From assembly GCF_009733595.1 (NCBI RefSeq), contig NZ_WOFH01000003.1:558001-622000 (forward strand): a DNA stretch of 64,000 nucleotides, read 5' to 3'. Below the pieces are notes generated by a model that saw only the letters and a list, made by a program, of their open reading frames with translations, was not told the origin of the DNA and did no database searches. The DNA is from Actinomadura litoris (GTDB lineage: Bacteria; Actinomycetota; Actinomycetes; Streptosporangiales; Streptosporangiaceae). The translations under genes and the position numbers were made by a program. This document shows, piece by piece, positions 41,997 through 52,698 of the stretch (positions within the stretch are counted from its first letter, which is position 1; each line of letters opens with the position of its first letter).

Positions 41997-42893
41997 ATGT
42001 CCGCACAGCACAAGGCCGTCGGCGACATGCGGCTCGGCGACCACCTGTGCCTGTTCTTCGACAACGACGAGGAACGGCGGTCGATCATGGCCGACTACGT
42101 CCGGGACGGCGTGCGCGCGGGCCACAAGGTCATCTACATCTCCGACGCGGTCGGCGCCCCCGACGTGCTCGGCTGGCTGCTCGGGGAGGAGCGGGCCGTG
42201 CCCGGGGCCGAGCTCACCGAGGCGATGGAGGCGGGCCACTTCGTCGTCCGCACGGCCGAGGAGACCTTCCTCGCCAGCGGGCGCTTCGACCCGCGCGAGA
42301 GCCTGGAGCTGATGGCGACGGAGATCGACCTCGCGCTCGTCCAGGGGTACCGCGGGGTGCGGATCGCCGGGGAGGCGCGGTTCTCGCTGCGCCGCTGGCC
42401 CGGCACCGACCAGCACGGCGACTTCGAGCGGATGCTCGACGAGGTCTTCATGACCGACGACCTGAAGGCGATGGCGATCTGCCAGTTCGACCGGCGCTGG
42501 TTCGGCGCCGCGCGGCTGGCCGACCTGGAGTCCTGCCACATGGGCCGGGTGCGGGTGAACGACTACCACGACGACGGGACGCTGCGCATCACGCCGATCT
42601 TCGGGCCGCCGGGGGCGGAGCTGGCCGGGGTCATCGACGCGGCGACGCGTCCGGCGGCCGAGCGGGTGCTGGAGTCGATCTCGACCCGCACCGGGCTGCT
42701 CTGCCTGGACCTGGGCGGCCTCACCGACTGCGACGAGGGCGGGCTGCGGCTGCTGACCCGCGCCGACCGCCCCGACCTCGGCCCCGACCGGGGGCTGCTG
42801 CTGCGCGCCGTGCCGCCGGTGATCGCCGAGCGGCTCCGCTCGTCCGGGCTGGTGGCGCTGCCGGGCGTGTCGGTCGAGGACGCGCCCGGCTGA
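41997..42893 (+). CDS. MEDS-STAS regulatory protein 1
   Basis: 298 residues. The N-terminal MEDS (DcmR-type sensory) domain (about 10-180): MRLGDHLCLFFDNDEERRSI, YVRDGVRAGHKVIYISD, and AICQFDRRWFGAARLADLES. C-terminal STAS domain (about 195-290): GVIDAATRPAAERVL and LCLDLGGLTDCDEGGLRLL. Relative to SpoIIAA (DSSGL) the motif is DEGGL at 246-250, so the phosphorylated Ser is Gly. Likely an anti-anti-sigma-like or scaffold component. First gene of a three-gene rightward cluster; promoter in the 144-bp gap. Confidence 0.85.
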   Translation: MSAQHKAVGDMRLGDHLCLFFDNDEERRSIMADYVRDGVRAGHKVIYISDAVGAPDVLGWLLGEERAVPGAELTEAMEAGHFVVRTAEETFLASGRFDPRESLELMATEIDLALVQGYRGVRIAGEARFSLRRWPGTDQHGDFERMLDEVFMTDDLKAMAICQFDRRWFGAARLADLESCHMGRVRVNDYHDDGTLRITPIFGPPGAELAGVIDAATRPAAERVLESISTRTGLLCLDLGGLTDCDEGGLRLLTRADRPDLGPDRGLLLRAVPPVIAERLRSSGLVALPGVSVEDAPG

Positions 42894-42947
42894 CCCCGCT
42901 CCCCGTTGGTACCTTGGCGGCTGACCGGCGCTCCCTGAGGAGGTCGC

Positions 42948-43769
42948 ATGGCGCACCCCGAGCAGTCCCGCACGGCGGTCGGCGCGATGCTCCCCGGCGA
43001 CCACGCCTGCCTTGCCTACGACCATCCGGCGGAACGTGACGCGATCATGACGGCGTTCGTCTGGGACGGGCTGCGCGCCGGGGACGCCGTCCTCTACCTC
43101 GCCGAAGCCGGGCCCGACACCGCGAAGCGGCGGCTGCGCGCCGTGTTCGGCGCCGACGACCGCATCGAGGTCCTGCCCGCGTGCGGCGACCCGCGCGCGG
43201 CGGTCCGGTCGGCGTTGCGGCGCGGGTACGCGGGCGTCCGGCTCACCGTCGAGGCGTCGGCCGCGCCGCGCGGCCGGCCCGGCACCGCGCGGTTCGCCGC
43301 GTTCGAGGACGCGGTCGACCGGCTGGTCGGCGCCCACCGCCCCCGGGTGACGGCGCTGTGCCAGTACGACCTGCGCTGGTTCGACGCCGGGCGGCTGCCC
43401 GCGCTGGAGGAGCGGCACGGCGCGCGCGTCCGCGCCGACGACGTGTTCGACGACGGCGTCCTGACGATCGCGCCGCTGTTCGCGCCGCCCGGCCTGCGGC
43501 TGTCGGGCGTGCTGGACGCCTCGACGCTGCCCGCGCTCGTCGCGGCGCTGCGCGACCTGGACGAGGGCGCCGCGCACCTGTGCCTCGACCTGTCCCGGCT
43601 CGACTTCTGCGACCTGGAAGGGGTGCGGGGCCTGGTGGAGGCCAACCGGTCGACCGCCGTGCTCGACCGGCAGATCATCCTGCGTGCGACGCCCGGCTGC
43701 GTGGAGTTGATGCTGCGCGTGTCCGGCTGGCGGGACTCGCCCGGGATCGTCCTGGAGGCCACCGGATGA
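42948..43769 (+). CDS. MEDS-STAS regulatory protein 2
   Basis: 273 residues. MEDS domain 12-165: MLPGDHACLAYDHPAERDAI, FVWDGLRAGDAVLYLAEA, and ALCQYDLRWFDAGRLPALEE. It lacks part of the insert seen in the first protein. STAS domain 170-270: GVLDASTLPALVAAL and LCLDLSRLDFCDLEGVRGLV. The phospho-Ser position is Glu (DLEGV, 222-226), a phospho-mimic-like residue. Its stop overlaps the start of the next gene (ATGA), so translation is coupled with the ATPase partner. Confidence 0.85.
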   Translation: MAHPEQSRTAVGAMLPGDHACLAYDHPAERDAIMTAFVWDGLRAGDAVLYLAEAGPDTAKRRLRAVFGADDRIEVLPACGDPRAAVRSALRRGYAGVRLTVEASAAPRGRPGTARFAAFEDAVDRLVGAHRPRVTALCQYDLRWFDAGRLPALEERHGARVRADDVFDDGVLTIAPLFAPPGLRLSGVLDASTLPALVAALRDLDEGAAHLCLDLSRLDFCDLEGVRGLVEANRSTAVLDRQIILRATPGCVELMLRVSGWRDSPGIVLEATG

Positions 43770-44770
43770 TCGGGTTCTCCGCAGAGCCGCCCGCCCGGCC
43801 CGTGGCCGACCACACGGCCGCGCCCGCCCCGGGAGAGGGCGCCGACGTGCTCGTCCACCAGGCGCTCGTCTACCGGACGCGGCGCGAGCTTGAGCTGACC
43901 GCCGTCCCCTACCTGCGCGCGGGATGCCGCGGCGGCGAGGCGGTGGTGGTCGTCGCGGCGCCGGAGGTGACCGCGTTCCTGGGCGGGCGGCTCGGCGCCG
44001 AGACCGCCTCCCATGTCGAGTTCCTCGACGCCGGGGGCTGGTTCGGGGGCCCGATGCACGCGCTGGCCACCTGCTTCGACCGCACGCGCGCCGACTGGTG
44101 GCCGCGCGGGCGGGTGCGGCTGCTCACCGAGCCGGTCTGGACGGGCCGCACGGCGCTGGAGGTCCGCGAGTGGAAGCGGCACGAGGCGATCCTCAACGTC
44201 GCCTTCGCCGGGACGCCGACCGCGATCATGTGCCTGTACGACGCGTCCGCGCTGCCCGGGCACGTCGTGGCCGACGCGTCCCGCACCCATCCCGAACTCG
44301 CCGGGCCGGACGGGAGCGTGCCGAGCGCGCACTTCACCGACCCCGCCGACTTCTACGACGAGTGCAACACGGTCCCGCTCTCGCAGCCGCCCGCGGCCGC
44401 CGCGTGCAAGGCGTTCTCCACCGGCGAGCTGCCCGCCCTGCGCGACTTCCTCGCCGCCGAGGCGGGACGCCTCGGGCTGCCCGGCGACCGCTCGCTCCCG
44501 TTCGTGCTGGCGGTGAACGAGGTCGCCACGAACATCATCCGCGAGGGCGGCGGGCGCGGCGCGCTGTGGGTGTGGGCCGAGGACGGCGAACTCCTCTGCG
44601 ACGTCAGCGACCCCGGCCGCGTCCTCACCGACCGGTTCCTCGGCTACGCGCCGCCGCACGGACGGCGCCGGCACGAGGCCGCGATGTGGGCCGTCCGGCG
44701 GCTGTGCCACATCGTCGAGATCCGCACCGGCGTGGACGGGACGCGCCTCCGCATGCACGTCAAGCTGTGA
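43766..44770 (+). CDS. MEDS-HATPase (RsbA/RsbW-like) regulatory protein 1
   Basis: 334 residues; ATG 43766 overlaps the previous stop by four bases. N-terminal MEDS-like domain (28-180): LVYRTRRELELTAVPYLRAG, TEPVWTGRTALEVREWKRHE, AILNVAFAGTPTAIMCLYD. C-terminal GHKL ATPase (about 215-334): N-box LAVNEVATNII (251-256 NEVATN), G1-like CDVSDPGRV, G2-like MWAVRRLCHIVEIR. No phospho-accepting His domain, so it is an anti-sigma-kinase-type protein rather than a two-component histidine kinase. The partner is presumably the coupled STAS protein. Confidence 0.85.
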   Translation: MIGFSAEPPARPVADHTAAPAPGEGADVLVHQALVYRTRRELELTAVPYLRAGCRGGEAVVVVAAPEVTAFLGGRLGAETASHVEFLDAGGWFGGPMHALATCFDRTRADWWPRGRVRLLTEPVWTGRTALEVREWKRHEAILNVAFAGTPTAIMCLYDASALPGHVVADASRTHPELAGPDGSVPSAHFTDPADFYDECNTVPLSQPPAAAACKAFSTGELPALRDFLAAEAGRLGLPGDRSLPFVLAVNEVATNIIREGGGRGALWVWAEDGELLCDVSDPGRVLTDRFLGYAPPHGRRRHEAAMWAVRRLCHIVEIRTGVDGTRLRMHVKL

Positions 44771-44828
44771 CCGACCCCGTGTCCCCCGGCACCCGGGCGC
44801 CCCGGCGGCGCCCGGTAATCTTCGGGGC

Positions 44829-45257
44829 ATGCTGAGGATCGAACGCGCCCTCGTCGACAAGATCATCGCGCATGCGCGCGCCGACCACCCCGACGAAGCC
44901 TGCGGGATCGTGGCGGGGCCCGCCGGGTCGGACCGGCCCACCCGGTTCATCGCGATGACCAACGCCGAGCGTTCGCCGACCTACCACAACTTCGACAGCC
45001 GGGAGTGGCTCCAGGTCGACCGGGAGATGGACGACAACGACGAGGAGATGATCGTCCACTACCACTCCCACACCGCCACCGCGGCCTACCCGTCCCGCAC
45101 CGACCTCGCCTACCTGCGCTCGCCGCTGGCCGACCCGCGCGTCCACCGGCTGCTGGTCTCCACCCGCGACCCGGACGAGGCGGAGGTCCGCTCCTACCTG
45201 CTGGTGGACGGGGAGATCGTCGAGGAGGAGGTCGAGATCGTCGAGTCCTACGGCTGA
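44829..45257 (+). CDS. mec: JAMM metallopeptidase Mec (CysO-cysteine peptidase)
   Basis: 142 residues. The zinc motif HSHTATAAYPSRTD (H-x-H-x7-S-x2-D form) is at about 77-90, with the upstream Glu in DEACGIVAG. It releases cysteine from the CysO-cysteine adduct made by CysM. It lies upstream of cysO and cysM as in M. tuberculosis (Rv1334-Rv1336), which supports the specific assignment. Confidence 0.94.
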   Translation: MLRIERALVDKIIAHARADHPDEACGIVAGPAGSDRPTRFIAMTNAERSPTYHNFDSREWLQVDREMDDNDEEMIVHYHSHTATAAYPSRTDLAYLRSPLADPRVHRLLVSTRDPDEAEVRSYLLVDGEIVEEEVEIVESYG

Positions 45258-45305
45258 GGGCGCCGGGCGCTGACGTGCGGGAGAGGGGCCGGTAAACTGG
45301 TCGTC

Positions 45306-45434
45306 ATGGGGACGAGCGGGCACAGGGCGGGCGCGCGGCGCCGGGTCCGCGCCGCGCTCAACGCCGCCGTGCCGCCCGTGCAGAGCTTCCTGTTCGGGCA
45401 CTCGCGCGCCGAGGTCGTCTACGACTGTCGCTGA
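45306..45434 (+). CDS. Possible 42-residue peptide in the mec-cysO gap
   Basis: An ATG at 45306 opens a 42-codon frame ending at TGA 45432-45434. The product is basic at the start (MGTSGHRAGARRR), then VRAALNAAVPPVQSFLFG and ends EVVYDCR. Ribosome site is weak (AGGGGCC about 16 bases upstream). The 304-bp gap is otherwise empty. It might be a real small protein or a leader for cysO-cysM; the only Cys is two codons before the stop. Low certainty. Confidence 0.35.
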   Translation: MGTSGHRAGARRRVRAALNAAVPPVQSFLFGHSRAEVVYDCR

Positions 45435-45548
45435 CGCGTGTCTCCGCCGCGCAGCGCCGTGCCGCTGACGCGCCCGAATCCAGCGCCCGGAATTCCCGCG
45501 CGCCCCGCCCGGTTGTCACGCTGGGGCGGGGAGCCCCGTACGACCTAA

Positions 45549-46802
<1,254 letters not shown>

Positions 46803-46876
46803 TCCCGGATCCGGCGCCGGCCTTCCCCAGCGAACGCGGTTCGGTCGGCGCGGTAGAGTCTCGTCCTGGAACGTGA

Positions 46877-46884
46877 TTCTAGAA
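46877..46884. promoter_or_regulatory. TTCTAGAA palindrome upstream of the thioesterase gene
   Basis: It sits within GGAACGTGATTCTAGAACCGTG, 45 bp before the start codon. The GAAC half sites recall TetR-type lipid regulators (KstR-like sites), but the spacing is not the classic one, so the owner is unknown. Confidence 0.35.
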
Positions 46885-46928
46885 CCGTGCCGGCCGCACG
46901 CCGCCGCGCGGGACCGGGGAGGGTACGG

Positions 46929-47717
46929 ATGAGCAGGTTCGGGGACTCCACCGCCGTCCGGCGGGTGGCCGAGGGGCGGTACGAGACCGTCCTGGACGGG
47001 GCGTTCGGGTTCGCCGACGCGATCAACGGCGGCTACCTGATGGCGATCCTCGGCCGCGCCGCCGTGGAGGTCTCCCCGCACGCCCACCCCGTCTCCACCG
47101 CCGCGACCTTCCAGCGCGTCGCGCGCCCCGGCCCCGCCGAGGTGATCGTCGAGCCGCGCAAGGTCGGCCGCACCGCCGCGACGTCGCTGGTCACGCTCGT
47201 CCAGGACGGGCGCCGCGCGGTGGACGCGCTGATCACCACCGGCACGCTCGACGGCGCCGCCGAGCCCTCGTGGAGCGACACCCCGCCACTCCCGCCGCTG
47301 CCGCCGCTGGAGGAGTGCGCCGACTACCAGCCGGACCCGGGCGACGAGGGCATCGCCACCCAGCTCGACATGCGCTTCGACCGCGCCACCATGGGCTGGC
47401 TGGACGGGCGGCCCAGCGGCAGGCCGGAGATCCGCGCCTGGTTCCGCTTCCGCGACCCGCACGAGCCCGACGCGCTCGCGCTCGCGCTCGCCGTGGACGC
47501 GCTCCCGCCCGTCGTCTTCAACCTCGGCGTCAAGGGCTGGTCGCCCACCGTCGAGCTGACCTGGCACCTGCGCGCCGTCCCCGCGCCGGGCTGGCTCGCC
47601 CTGCACGGCTCGGGGCGGCTGCTGTCGGGCGGCTGGTTCGACGAGGAGGTCGAGGTCTGGGACTCCGCCGGACGCCTCGTCGCGCAGAGCCGGCAGATCG
47701 CCCGCGAAGGGCGCTGA
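46929..47717 (+). CDS. Acyl-CoA thioesterase (double hotdog fold)
   Basis: 262 residues from ATG 46929 after GGGGAGGG. Two hotdog halves: [20 protein letters not shown] with [20 protein letters not shown], and [20 protein letters not shown] with [20 protein letters not shown]. Resembles TesB-like actinobacterial thioesterases that hydrolyse acyl-CoA. The upstream gap contains GGAACGTGATTCTAGAACC (about 46868-46886) with a TTCTAGAA palindrome, a possible lipid-responsive operator. Confidence 0.87.
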   Translation: MSRFGDSTAVRRVAEGRYETVLDGAFGFADAINGGYLMAILGRAAVEVSPHAHPVSTAATFQRVARPGPAEVIVEPRKVGRTAATSLVTLVQDGRRAVDALITTGTLDGAAEPSWSDTPPLPPLPPLEECADYQPDPGDEGIATQLDMRFDRATMGWLDGRPSGRPEIRAWFRFRDPHEPDALALALAVDALPPVVFNLGVKGWSPTVELTWHLRAVPAPGWLALHGSGRLLSGGWFDEEVEVWDSAGRLVAQSRQIAREGR

Positions 47718-47916
47718 CCGCTTCCCCATCCGGACCGGGAATTGCGGACGCGCCCCCTCCCGGATCCGGCGTGAGGCGTTTCACCGGCGTTTCGCCACGT
47801 CCGGCCGAACGACCAGGCGCGACCCGCGTGAACTGCGCCTATTTCCTGGGGATGACCATGTGATGTACACCGCATGGCGTGCTTCCGCGTCGCGAACTCG
47901 CCTAGCCTTGGACACC

Positions 47917-48783
47917 ATGTCAACGTCACCGGGCGCGGATGCCCCGATCGGCATCTTCGACAGCGGCTTCGGCGGTCTCACCGTCGCGCGGGCCATTCTC
48001 GACCAGCTCCCCGACGAGCCGATCCTCTACCTCGGTGACTCCGCGCGCCAGCCCTACGGGCCGCGCCCGATCGCCGAGGTCCGCGCGTTCGCGCTGGAGA
48101 TGCTCGACCGGCTGGTCGAGGAGGGCGTGAAGATCCTCGTGATCGCCTGCAACAGCGCCAGCTCGGCGATGCTGCGCGACGCGCGCGAGCGCTACGACGT
48201 CCCGGTCATCGAGGTCATCAACCCCGCCACCCGGCGTGCCGCCCGCGCCACCCGCAACGGGCGGGTCGGGCTCATCGCGACCGAGGCCACCGTCAACAGC
48301 CGCGCCTACGAGGACGCCTTCGCCGCCGCCCCGCACATCGACCTCGTCAGCGCCGCCTGCCCGCGCTTCGTCGAGTTCGTCGAGGAGGGCGTGACGATGA
48401 GCCCCGAGCTGCTGGACGCGGCGCGCGGCTACCTCCGGCCGATCATCGACGCGGGCTGCGACACGCTCATCCTCGGCTGCACCCACTACCCCCTCCTCAC
48501 GGGCGCGATCTCCTATGTGGTCGGCGATGGGGTGACACTGGTATCGAGTGCCGACGAGACCGCCAAGGACGTGTACCGGGTGCTGCATGACCGTGGGCTC
48601 GCCCGCGCGGAGCCGACGCCGGAGCCGGCGCACCGCTTCCGCGCCACCGGCGACCCCGGCGTCTTCGCCGCGCTCGGCCGCCGGTTCCTCGGGCCGGAGA
48701 TCGGCGCGGTGGAGACCGGCGCCGTCCCCGTCCATCGTCCCCCCTCGGCCGGTACCGCCCTGAGCAAGGCACTGACCACCTGA
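47917..48783 (+). CDS. murI: Glutamate racemase
   Basis: 288 residues from ATG 47917 (an upstream in-frame ATG pair has no better support). Text: [34 protein letters not shown], first catalytic Cys in [12 protein letters not shown], second in [14 protein letters not shown]. Provides D-glutamate for peptidoglycan. Same order as in mycobacteria (Rv1338) before the Rv1339-like gene. Confidence 0.95.
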   Translation: MSTSPGADAPIGIFDSGFGGLTVARAILDQLPDEPILYLGDSARQPYGPRPIAEVRAFALEMLDRLVEEGVKILVIACNSASSAMLRDARERYDVPVIEVINPATRRAARATRNGRVGLIATEATVNSRAYEDAFAAAPHIDLVSAACPRFVEFVEEGVTMSPELLDAARGYLRPIIDAGCDTLILGCTHYPLLTGAISYVVGDGVTLVSSADETAKDVYRVLHDRGLARAEPTPEPAHRFRATGDPGVFAALGRRFLGPEIGAVETGAVPVHRPPSAGTALSKALTT

Positions 48784-48812
48784 TTCCTCGGGGACACAAG
48801 GGAGGAGCGAGC

Positions 48813-49562
48813 GTGCGGGTCACTGTGATCGGCTGCTCCGGCAGTTTCCCTGGGCCGGACAGCGCCGCGTCCAGCTACCTCGTCGAGGCGGAGGGGTTCT
48901 CCATGCTCCTCGACATCGGCAACGGCTCGATCGGCGCGCTGCAACGCTTCCACGGCGTGCTCGACATCGACGCCATCTGCATCACGCACCTGCATCCCGA
49001 CCACTGCCTCGACCTCACGGTCTACTGGATCGCGCGGACGTACTGTCCGGGCGGCCCCGCCCCCCGCATCCCGGTCTACGGCCCGCGCGGCACCGCCGAG
49101 CACATGATCAAGGCGTACGAACTGGACCCGAACCCGGGGATGACCGACACCTTCGACTTCCGCGACCTCGTGACCCGGCCGACGGGCATCGGCCCCTTCA
49201 CCGTGACCGCCGCGCGGATGAACCACCCCATCGAGGCGTACGGGCTGCGCGTCGAGCACGGCGGGCGCGTCTTCACCTACTCCGGCGACACCGGGCCGAG
49301 CGAGACCCTCGTCCGGCTGGCGGGCGGCTCCGACCTGTTCCTGTGCGAGGCGGCGTTCGCGCAGCGTCCCGGGCTCCCGCCCGACATGCACCTGAACGGG
49401 CGGGAGGCGGGCGAGCACGCCGAGCGCGCCGAGGCCGGACGGCTCGTGCTCACCCACCTGCTGCCGTGGAACGACCCGGCGCAGACGCTCGCCGAGGCCA
49501 AAGCGAGCGGCTACCGGGGCCCGATCGAGCTGGCCGAGGTCGGCACCGTCTACGACCTGTGA
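48813..49562 (+). CDS. Metallo-beta-lactamase-fold hydrolase, Rv1339-like (cyclic-nucleotide phosphodiesterase)
   Basis: 249 residues from GTG 48813. Metal motif ITHLHPDHCLDLTVYW (HxHxDH), then ARMNHPIEAYGLRVEHGG, FTYSGDTGPSETLVRL, and LVLTHLLPW. Rv1339 of M. tuberculosis, at the equivalent position between murI and rph, is reported as an atypical cAMP phosphodiesterase. Assignment rests on both text and position. Confidence 0.9.
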   Translation: MRVTVIGCSGSFPGPDSAASSYLVEAEGFSMLLDIGNGSIGALQRFHGVLDIDAICITHLHPDHCLDLTVYWIARTYCPGGPAPRIPVYGPRGTAEHMIKAYELDPNPGMTDTFDFRDLVTRPTGIGPFTVTAARMNHPIEAYGLRVEHGGRVFTYSGDTGPSETLVRLAGGSDLFLCEAAFAQRPGLPPDMHLNGREAGEHAERAEAGRLVLTHLLPWNDPAQTLAEAKASGYRGPIELAEVGTVYDL

Positions 49563-49630
49563 GGCCGGGCGAGCGGCGACGCCGCGGCCGCCGCGCGTGC
49601 CGCCGCCGGGCGTGCCACTAAGGTGGGCGC

Positions 49631-50350
49631 ATGCCTCGCCCCGATGATCGCGCATCCGACCAGCTCCGTCCCGTCCGCGTGCAGCGCGGGTGGCTCGACC
49701 ACGCGGAGGGGTCGGCGCTGATCGAGTTCGGCGGCACCCGGGTGCTGTGCGCCGCCTCCGTGCAGGACTCGCTGCCCCGCTGGCGGCGCGAGAGCGGCCT
49801 CGGCTGGGTCACCGCCGAGTACGCGATGCTGCCGCGCGCCACCAACACCCGCAACGACCGCGAGTCGATCCGCGGCAGGGTCGGGGGCCGCACCCACGAG
49901 ATCTCCCGGCTGATCGGCCGCTCGATCCGCGCGTGCGTCGACTTCAAGGCGCTCGGGGAGAACACCGTCCAGCTCGACTGCGACGTCCTGCAGGCCGACG
50001 GCGGCACCCGCACCGCCGCGATCACCGGCGCCTACATCGCGCTCGCGGACGCGGTGTCGTGGATGCGCGGCCGCCGGCTGCTGCGCGGCGAACCGCTGAT
50101 CACCTCGGTGTCGGCGATCAGCGTCGGGCTGGTGGACGGCGAGGCCCGCCTCGACCTGTGCTACGAGGAGGACTCGGCCGCCGAGACCGACATGAACGTC
50201 GTCTGCACCGGCGACGGGCGGTTCGTCGAGGTGCAGGGCACCGCCGAGGGCACCCCGTTCGACCGCGCCGAGCTGGACGCGCTGCTCGACCTCGCGGCGG
50301 GCGGCTGCGCGGAGCTCACCCGCATCCAGGCCGAGGCACTCGCACGGTGA
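49631..50350 (+). CDS. rph: Ribonuclease PH
   Basis: 239 residues. Text: [78 protein letters not shown]. Phosphorolytic trimming of tRNA 3' ends. Stop overlaps the GTG of rdgB (GTGA). Confidence 0.96.
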   Translation: MPRPDDRASDQLRPVRVQRGWLDHAEGSALIEFGGTRVLCAASVQDSLPRWRRESGLGWVTAEYAMLPRATNTRNDRESIRGRVGGRTHEISRLIGRSIRACVDFKALGENTVQLDCDVLQADGGTRTAAITGAYIALADAVSWMRGRRLLRGEPLITSVSAISVGLVDGEARLDLCYEEDSAAETDMNVVCTGDGRFVEVQGTAEGTPFDRAELDALLDLAAGGCAELTRIQAEALAR

Positions 50351-50955
50351 CCCGGATCGTCCTCGCCACCCGCAACGCGGGCAAGGTCGCCGAGCTGCGC
50401 CGCATCCTGTCCGGCATCGACGTCGCGGGCCTCGACTCCTTCCCGGACGCGCCCGAGGTGCCCGAGACCGAGCCGACGTTCGAGGGCAACGCGCTGCTCA
50501 AGGCCCGCGCGATCGCCGCGCACACCGGGCTGCCCGCCGTCGCCGACGACTCCGGCCTGTGCGTGGACGAGCTGAACGGCATGCCGGGCGTGCTGTCGGC
50601 CCGCTGGTCGGGCCGGTTCGGCGCCGCGTCCGGCGACCGGGACGCCGCGAACCTCCAGCTCGTCCTCGACCAGCTCGCCGACGCCCCCGACGGGCGGCGC
50701 GGCGCGTCGTTCGTGTGCGCCGCCGCGCTCGTCCTGCCGGGCGGCGTCGAGCACTGCGTCGAGGGGCGCATGCGCGGCGCCATCATCGACGCGCCGCGCG
50801 GCACCGGCGGCTTCGGCTACGACCCGGTCTTCGTTCCGGAGGGCGGGTCCCGCACGACCGCCGAGATGTCCCCGGAGGAGAAGGACGCGATCAGCCACCG
50901 CGGCCGCGCGTTCCGCGCCCTGGCCCGACTCCTCCCCGACGCGCTCGTCTACTAG
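50347..50955 (+). CDS. rdgB: RdgB/HAM1 XTP/dITP pyrophosphatase
   Basis: 202 residues from GTG 50347, overlapping the rph stop by four bases. Text: [77 protein letters not shown]. Hydrolyses ITP, XTP and their deoxy forms to keep them out of nucleic acid. rph-rdgB coupling is conserved in actinobacteria. Confidence 0.96.
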   Translation: MTRIVLATRNAGKVAELRRILSGIDVAGLDSFPDAPEVPETEPTFEGNALLKARAIAAHTGLPAVADDSGLCVDELNGMPGVLSARWSGRFGAASGDRDAANLQLVLDQLADAPDGRRGASFVCAAALVLPGGVEHCVEGRMRGAIIDAPRGTGGFGYDPVFVPEGGSRTTAEMSPEEKDAISHRGRAFRALARLLPDALVY

Positions 50956-51035
50956 GAAAATCGGGGGCGTGACAACCCGCGTGGGACGGGTGGGGGTTAT
51001 TGGGGGTGTAACGATGTCCTCCCCCTAGGAGCAAC

Positions 51036-51638
51036 ATGATCGACAAGGGTCGCGTCCGCCGCGGGCCGATGCTCGTCCTGGCCGGGCTCGGCGGGACGGG
51101 CGTCCTCGCCGCAGGGCTCTGGCTCGCCACGGGCGCGAGCGGTTCGCCCGAGGCCGCGCCGGTGGCCGCCCGGGGCGCGCTGGCGACACGGACGCTGGCG
51201 CCCAGGCCCGTGCCCACGCCCGTGTGCCCGACGCCGACGGCGAAGGTGCCGCGTCCGGTGCCCCCGACGTCGAAGGTGCCGCGTCCACGGCCCTCGACCA
51301 AGGCGCCGCACCCCGTGCCGACCGCGTCGAAGCCGCCGCGCCCCCGGCCGTCGGACCAGCCCTACCCGACGCCGACGGCCTCGAAGCCGCCGCGTCCGAC
51401 GCCCACCGGCACGCCGCACCCGACGCCGACCGCGTCGAAGCCGCCGCGTCCGACGCCGACCGCCAAGCCGCCGCACCCCACGCCGACCGCCAGGCCGCCG
51501 CACCCCACGCCGACCGCCAGGCCGCCGCACCCGACGTCGACGGCCAAGCCGCGCCCCACCTCGACGGCCAAGCCGCGGCCCACCGCGGCTCCCTCCGACG
51601 GGGCGCACTGCGGCTCGGCGCCCGGCCAGCGGGGGTAG
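51036..51638 (+). CDS. Membrane-anchored or secreted Pro/Thr-rich repeat protein
   Basis: 200 residues. An N-terminal hydrophobic helix (12-34, MLVLAGLGGTGVLAAGLWLA) acts as signal or anchor. From residue 55 to 185 nearly every residue is P, T, K, R, S, A or H in 9- to 10-residue units such as PTPTASKPPR and PTPTARPPH; at DNA level a 27-bp unit repeats around 51450-51535. Two Cys only. Such extended rods often span the cell wall. The sequence bias means coding status should be taken with some care, but the start has GGAGCAAC upstream. It is 17 bp before the sigma factor gene. Confidence 0.72.
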   Translation: MIDKGRVRRGPMLVLAGLGGTGVLAAGLWLATGASGSPEAAPVAARGALATRTLAPRPVPTPVCPTPTAKVPRPVPPTSKVPRPRPSTKAPHPVPTASKPPRPRPSDQPYPTPTASKPPRPTPTGTPHPTPTASKPPRPTPTAKPPHPTPTARPPHPTPTARPPHPTSTAKPRPTSTAKPRPTAAPSDGAHCGSAPGQRG

Positions 51639-51654
51639 GTGCGGTCTGTCCACC

Positions 51655-52173
51655 GTGAGCACCCAGGAGACCCGCGGGGCGGAGAGCACGTTCGAGGAGT
51701 TCGTGAACGCCACCGCGGGTCGCCTGCTGCGCACCGCCGTGTTCCTCGTCTACGACCGCCATCTCGCCGAGGATCTGCTCCAGACCGCCTACGAGCGGGT
51801 CGCGCGGCGGTGGCGGCGCGTCGCGGCGGGCAATCCCGAGGCGTACACGCGCAAGGTGCTGGTCAACCTCGCGATCGACGAGAACAAGCGGCGGGCCCGG
51901 CGGCGGGAGCGGCCGGTCGGGTCGGTCGCGGACGTGGAGCGCCTCGTCCAGGCCGCGCCGCCGGGGGCCGGCGGGGGAGAGTTGGACGAGGTGCTCGGCG
52001 CGCTGCCCGCCAAGCAGCGGGCGGTGCTCGTGCTGCGCTACTGGTGCGACCTCAGCGAACAGGAGATCGCCGACACGCTCGGGATCTCCCGGGGGACGGT
52101 GAAGAGCCACACCTCGCGGGCCATGTCGGCGCTGCGGGAGCGTGTGAAGGGGGGCCGGGTCCATGGACGATGA
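51655..52173 (+). CDS. ECF RNA polymerase sigma factor, SigE family
   Basis: 172 residues from GTG 51655. Sigma region 2: TFEEFVNATAGRLLRTAVFL, YDRHLAEDLLQTAYERVARR. Region 4: LGALPAKQRAVLVLRYWCDL, SEQEIADTLGISRGTVKSHT. Length and text fit the actinobacterial SigE-like (ECF41-independent, short) family. Its 3' end overlaps the next gene by 11 bases, so the two proteins should be made together; the partner is a membrane protein that could sequester it. Confidence 0.92.
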   Translation: MSTQETRGAESTFEEFVNATAGRLLRTAVFLVYDRHLAEDLLQTAYERVARRWRRVAAGNPEAYTRKVLVNLAIDENKRRARRRERPVGSVADVERLVQAAPPGAGGGELDEVLGALPAKQRAVLVLRYWCDLSEQEIADTLGISRGTVKSHTSRAMSALRERVKGGRVHGR

Positions 52174-52696
52174 CCTCGACGCCCTGCTGCGCGAGCACTA
52201 CCGCGCGGCCGCCGACCGGATCGAGGTCGGCCCGCGGAGCGTCCGCCGGTTCCAGGACGCGGGCCGGGAGGCGGGCGGGGACGGGGGCGCGATGCCGCTG
52301 CGGAGCCTCGCGCGCCGCTGGGCGCCCCCGCTGCTCGCCGCCGCCGTCACGGCGGCGGTCGTGGTGGCCGTGGCGCTCCTGCTGTGGCCGGGCCAGGGCG
52401 GGACGCGGAGTCCCGAGCCGCCGCGCCCGCTGGCGCCGCCGGAGTCTCCGGCGGCGTCCGTCCCGCCGGTCCCGTCGGCGGTGCCGAGTTCGCCCACCCC
52501 GTCGCGCACGGCGGGGACACCGGGCCCGTCGGACATCTCGGGCACGCCGCGCTCGCAGGGCCCGACCAGGAGCGGAGCGACGGGAAGGCCGACGCCGACG
52601 GCGACGGGTTCGTCGCCACCGCCGCCGACGTCCTCACCCGACCCGGGGCCGACGCAGCGGCCCGGCCGGTCGACGCCCACGCCGTACGGGCGTTGA
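52163..52696 (+). CDS. Single-span membrane protein, possible anti-sigma factor
   Basis: 177 residues from ATG 52163, inside the sigma gene's end. Residues 1-45 are a short cytosolic helix region (LDALLREHYRAAADRIEVG), one membrane helix at about 56-75, then a Pro/Ser/Thr-rich extracellular tail of 100 residues. It lacks the zinc-binding HxxxCxxC of ZAS anti-sigma factors. Location and topology suggest an anti-sigma role; this is inference. Converges with the MEDS cluster B (two bases apart). Confidence 0.75.
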   Translation: MDDDLDALLREHYRAAADRIEVGPRSVRRFQDAGREAGGDGGAMPLRSLARRWAPPLLAAAVTAAVVVAVALLLWPGQGGTRSPEPPRPLAPPESPAASVPPVPSAVPSSPTPSRTAGTPGPSDISGTPRSQGPTRSGATGRPTPTATGSSPPPPTSSPDPGPTQRPGRSTPTPYGR

Positions 52697-52698
52697 GG

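Noticed and set aside
43766..44770. Two-component sensor histidine kinase
   Set aside because: There is a GHKL ATPase domain but no HisKA/H-box, and no response regulator gene is adjacent.
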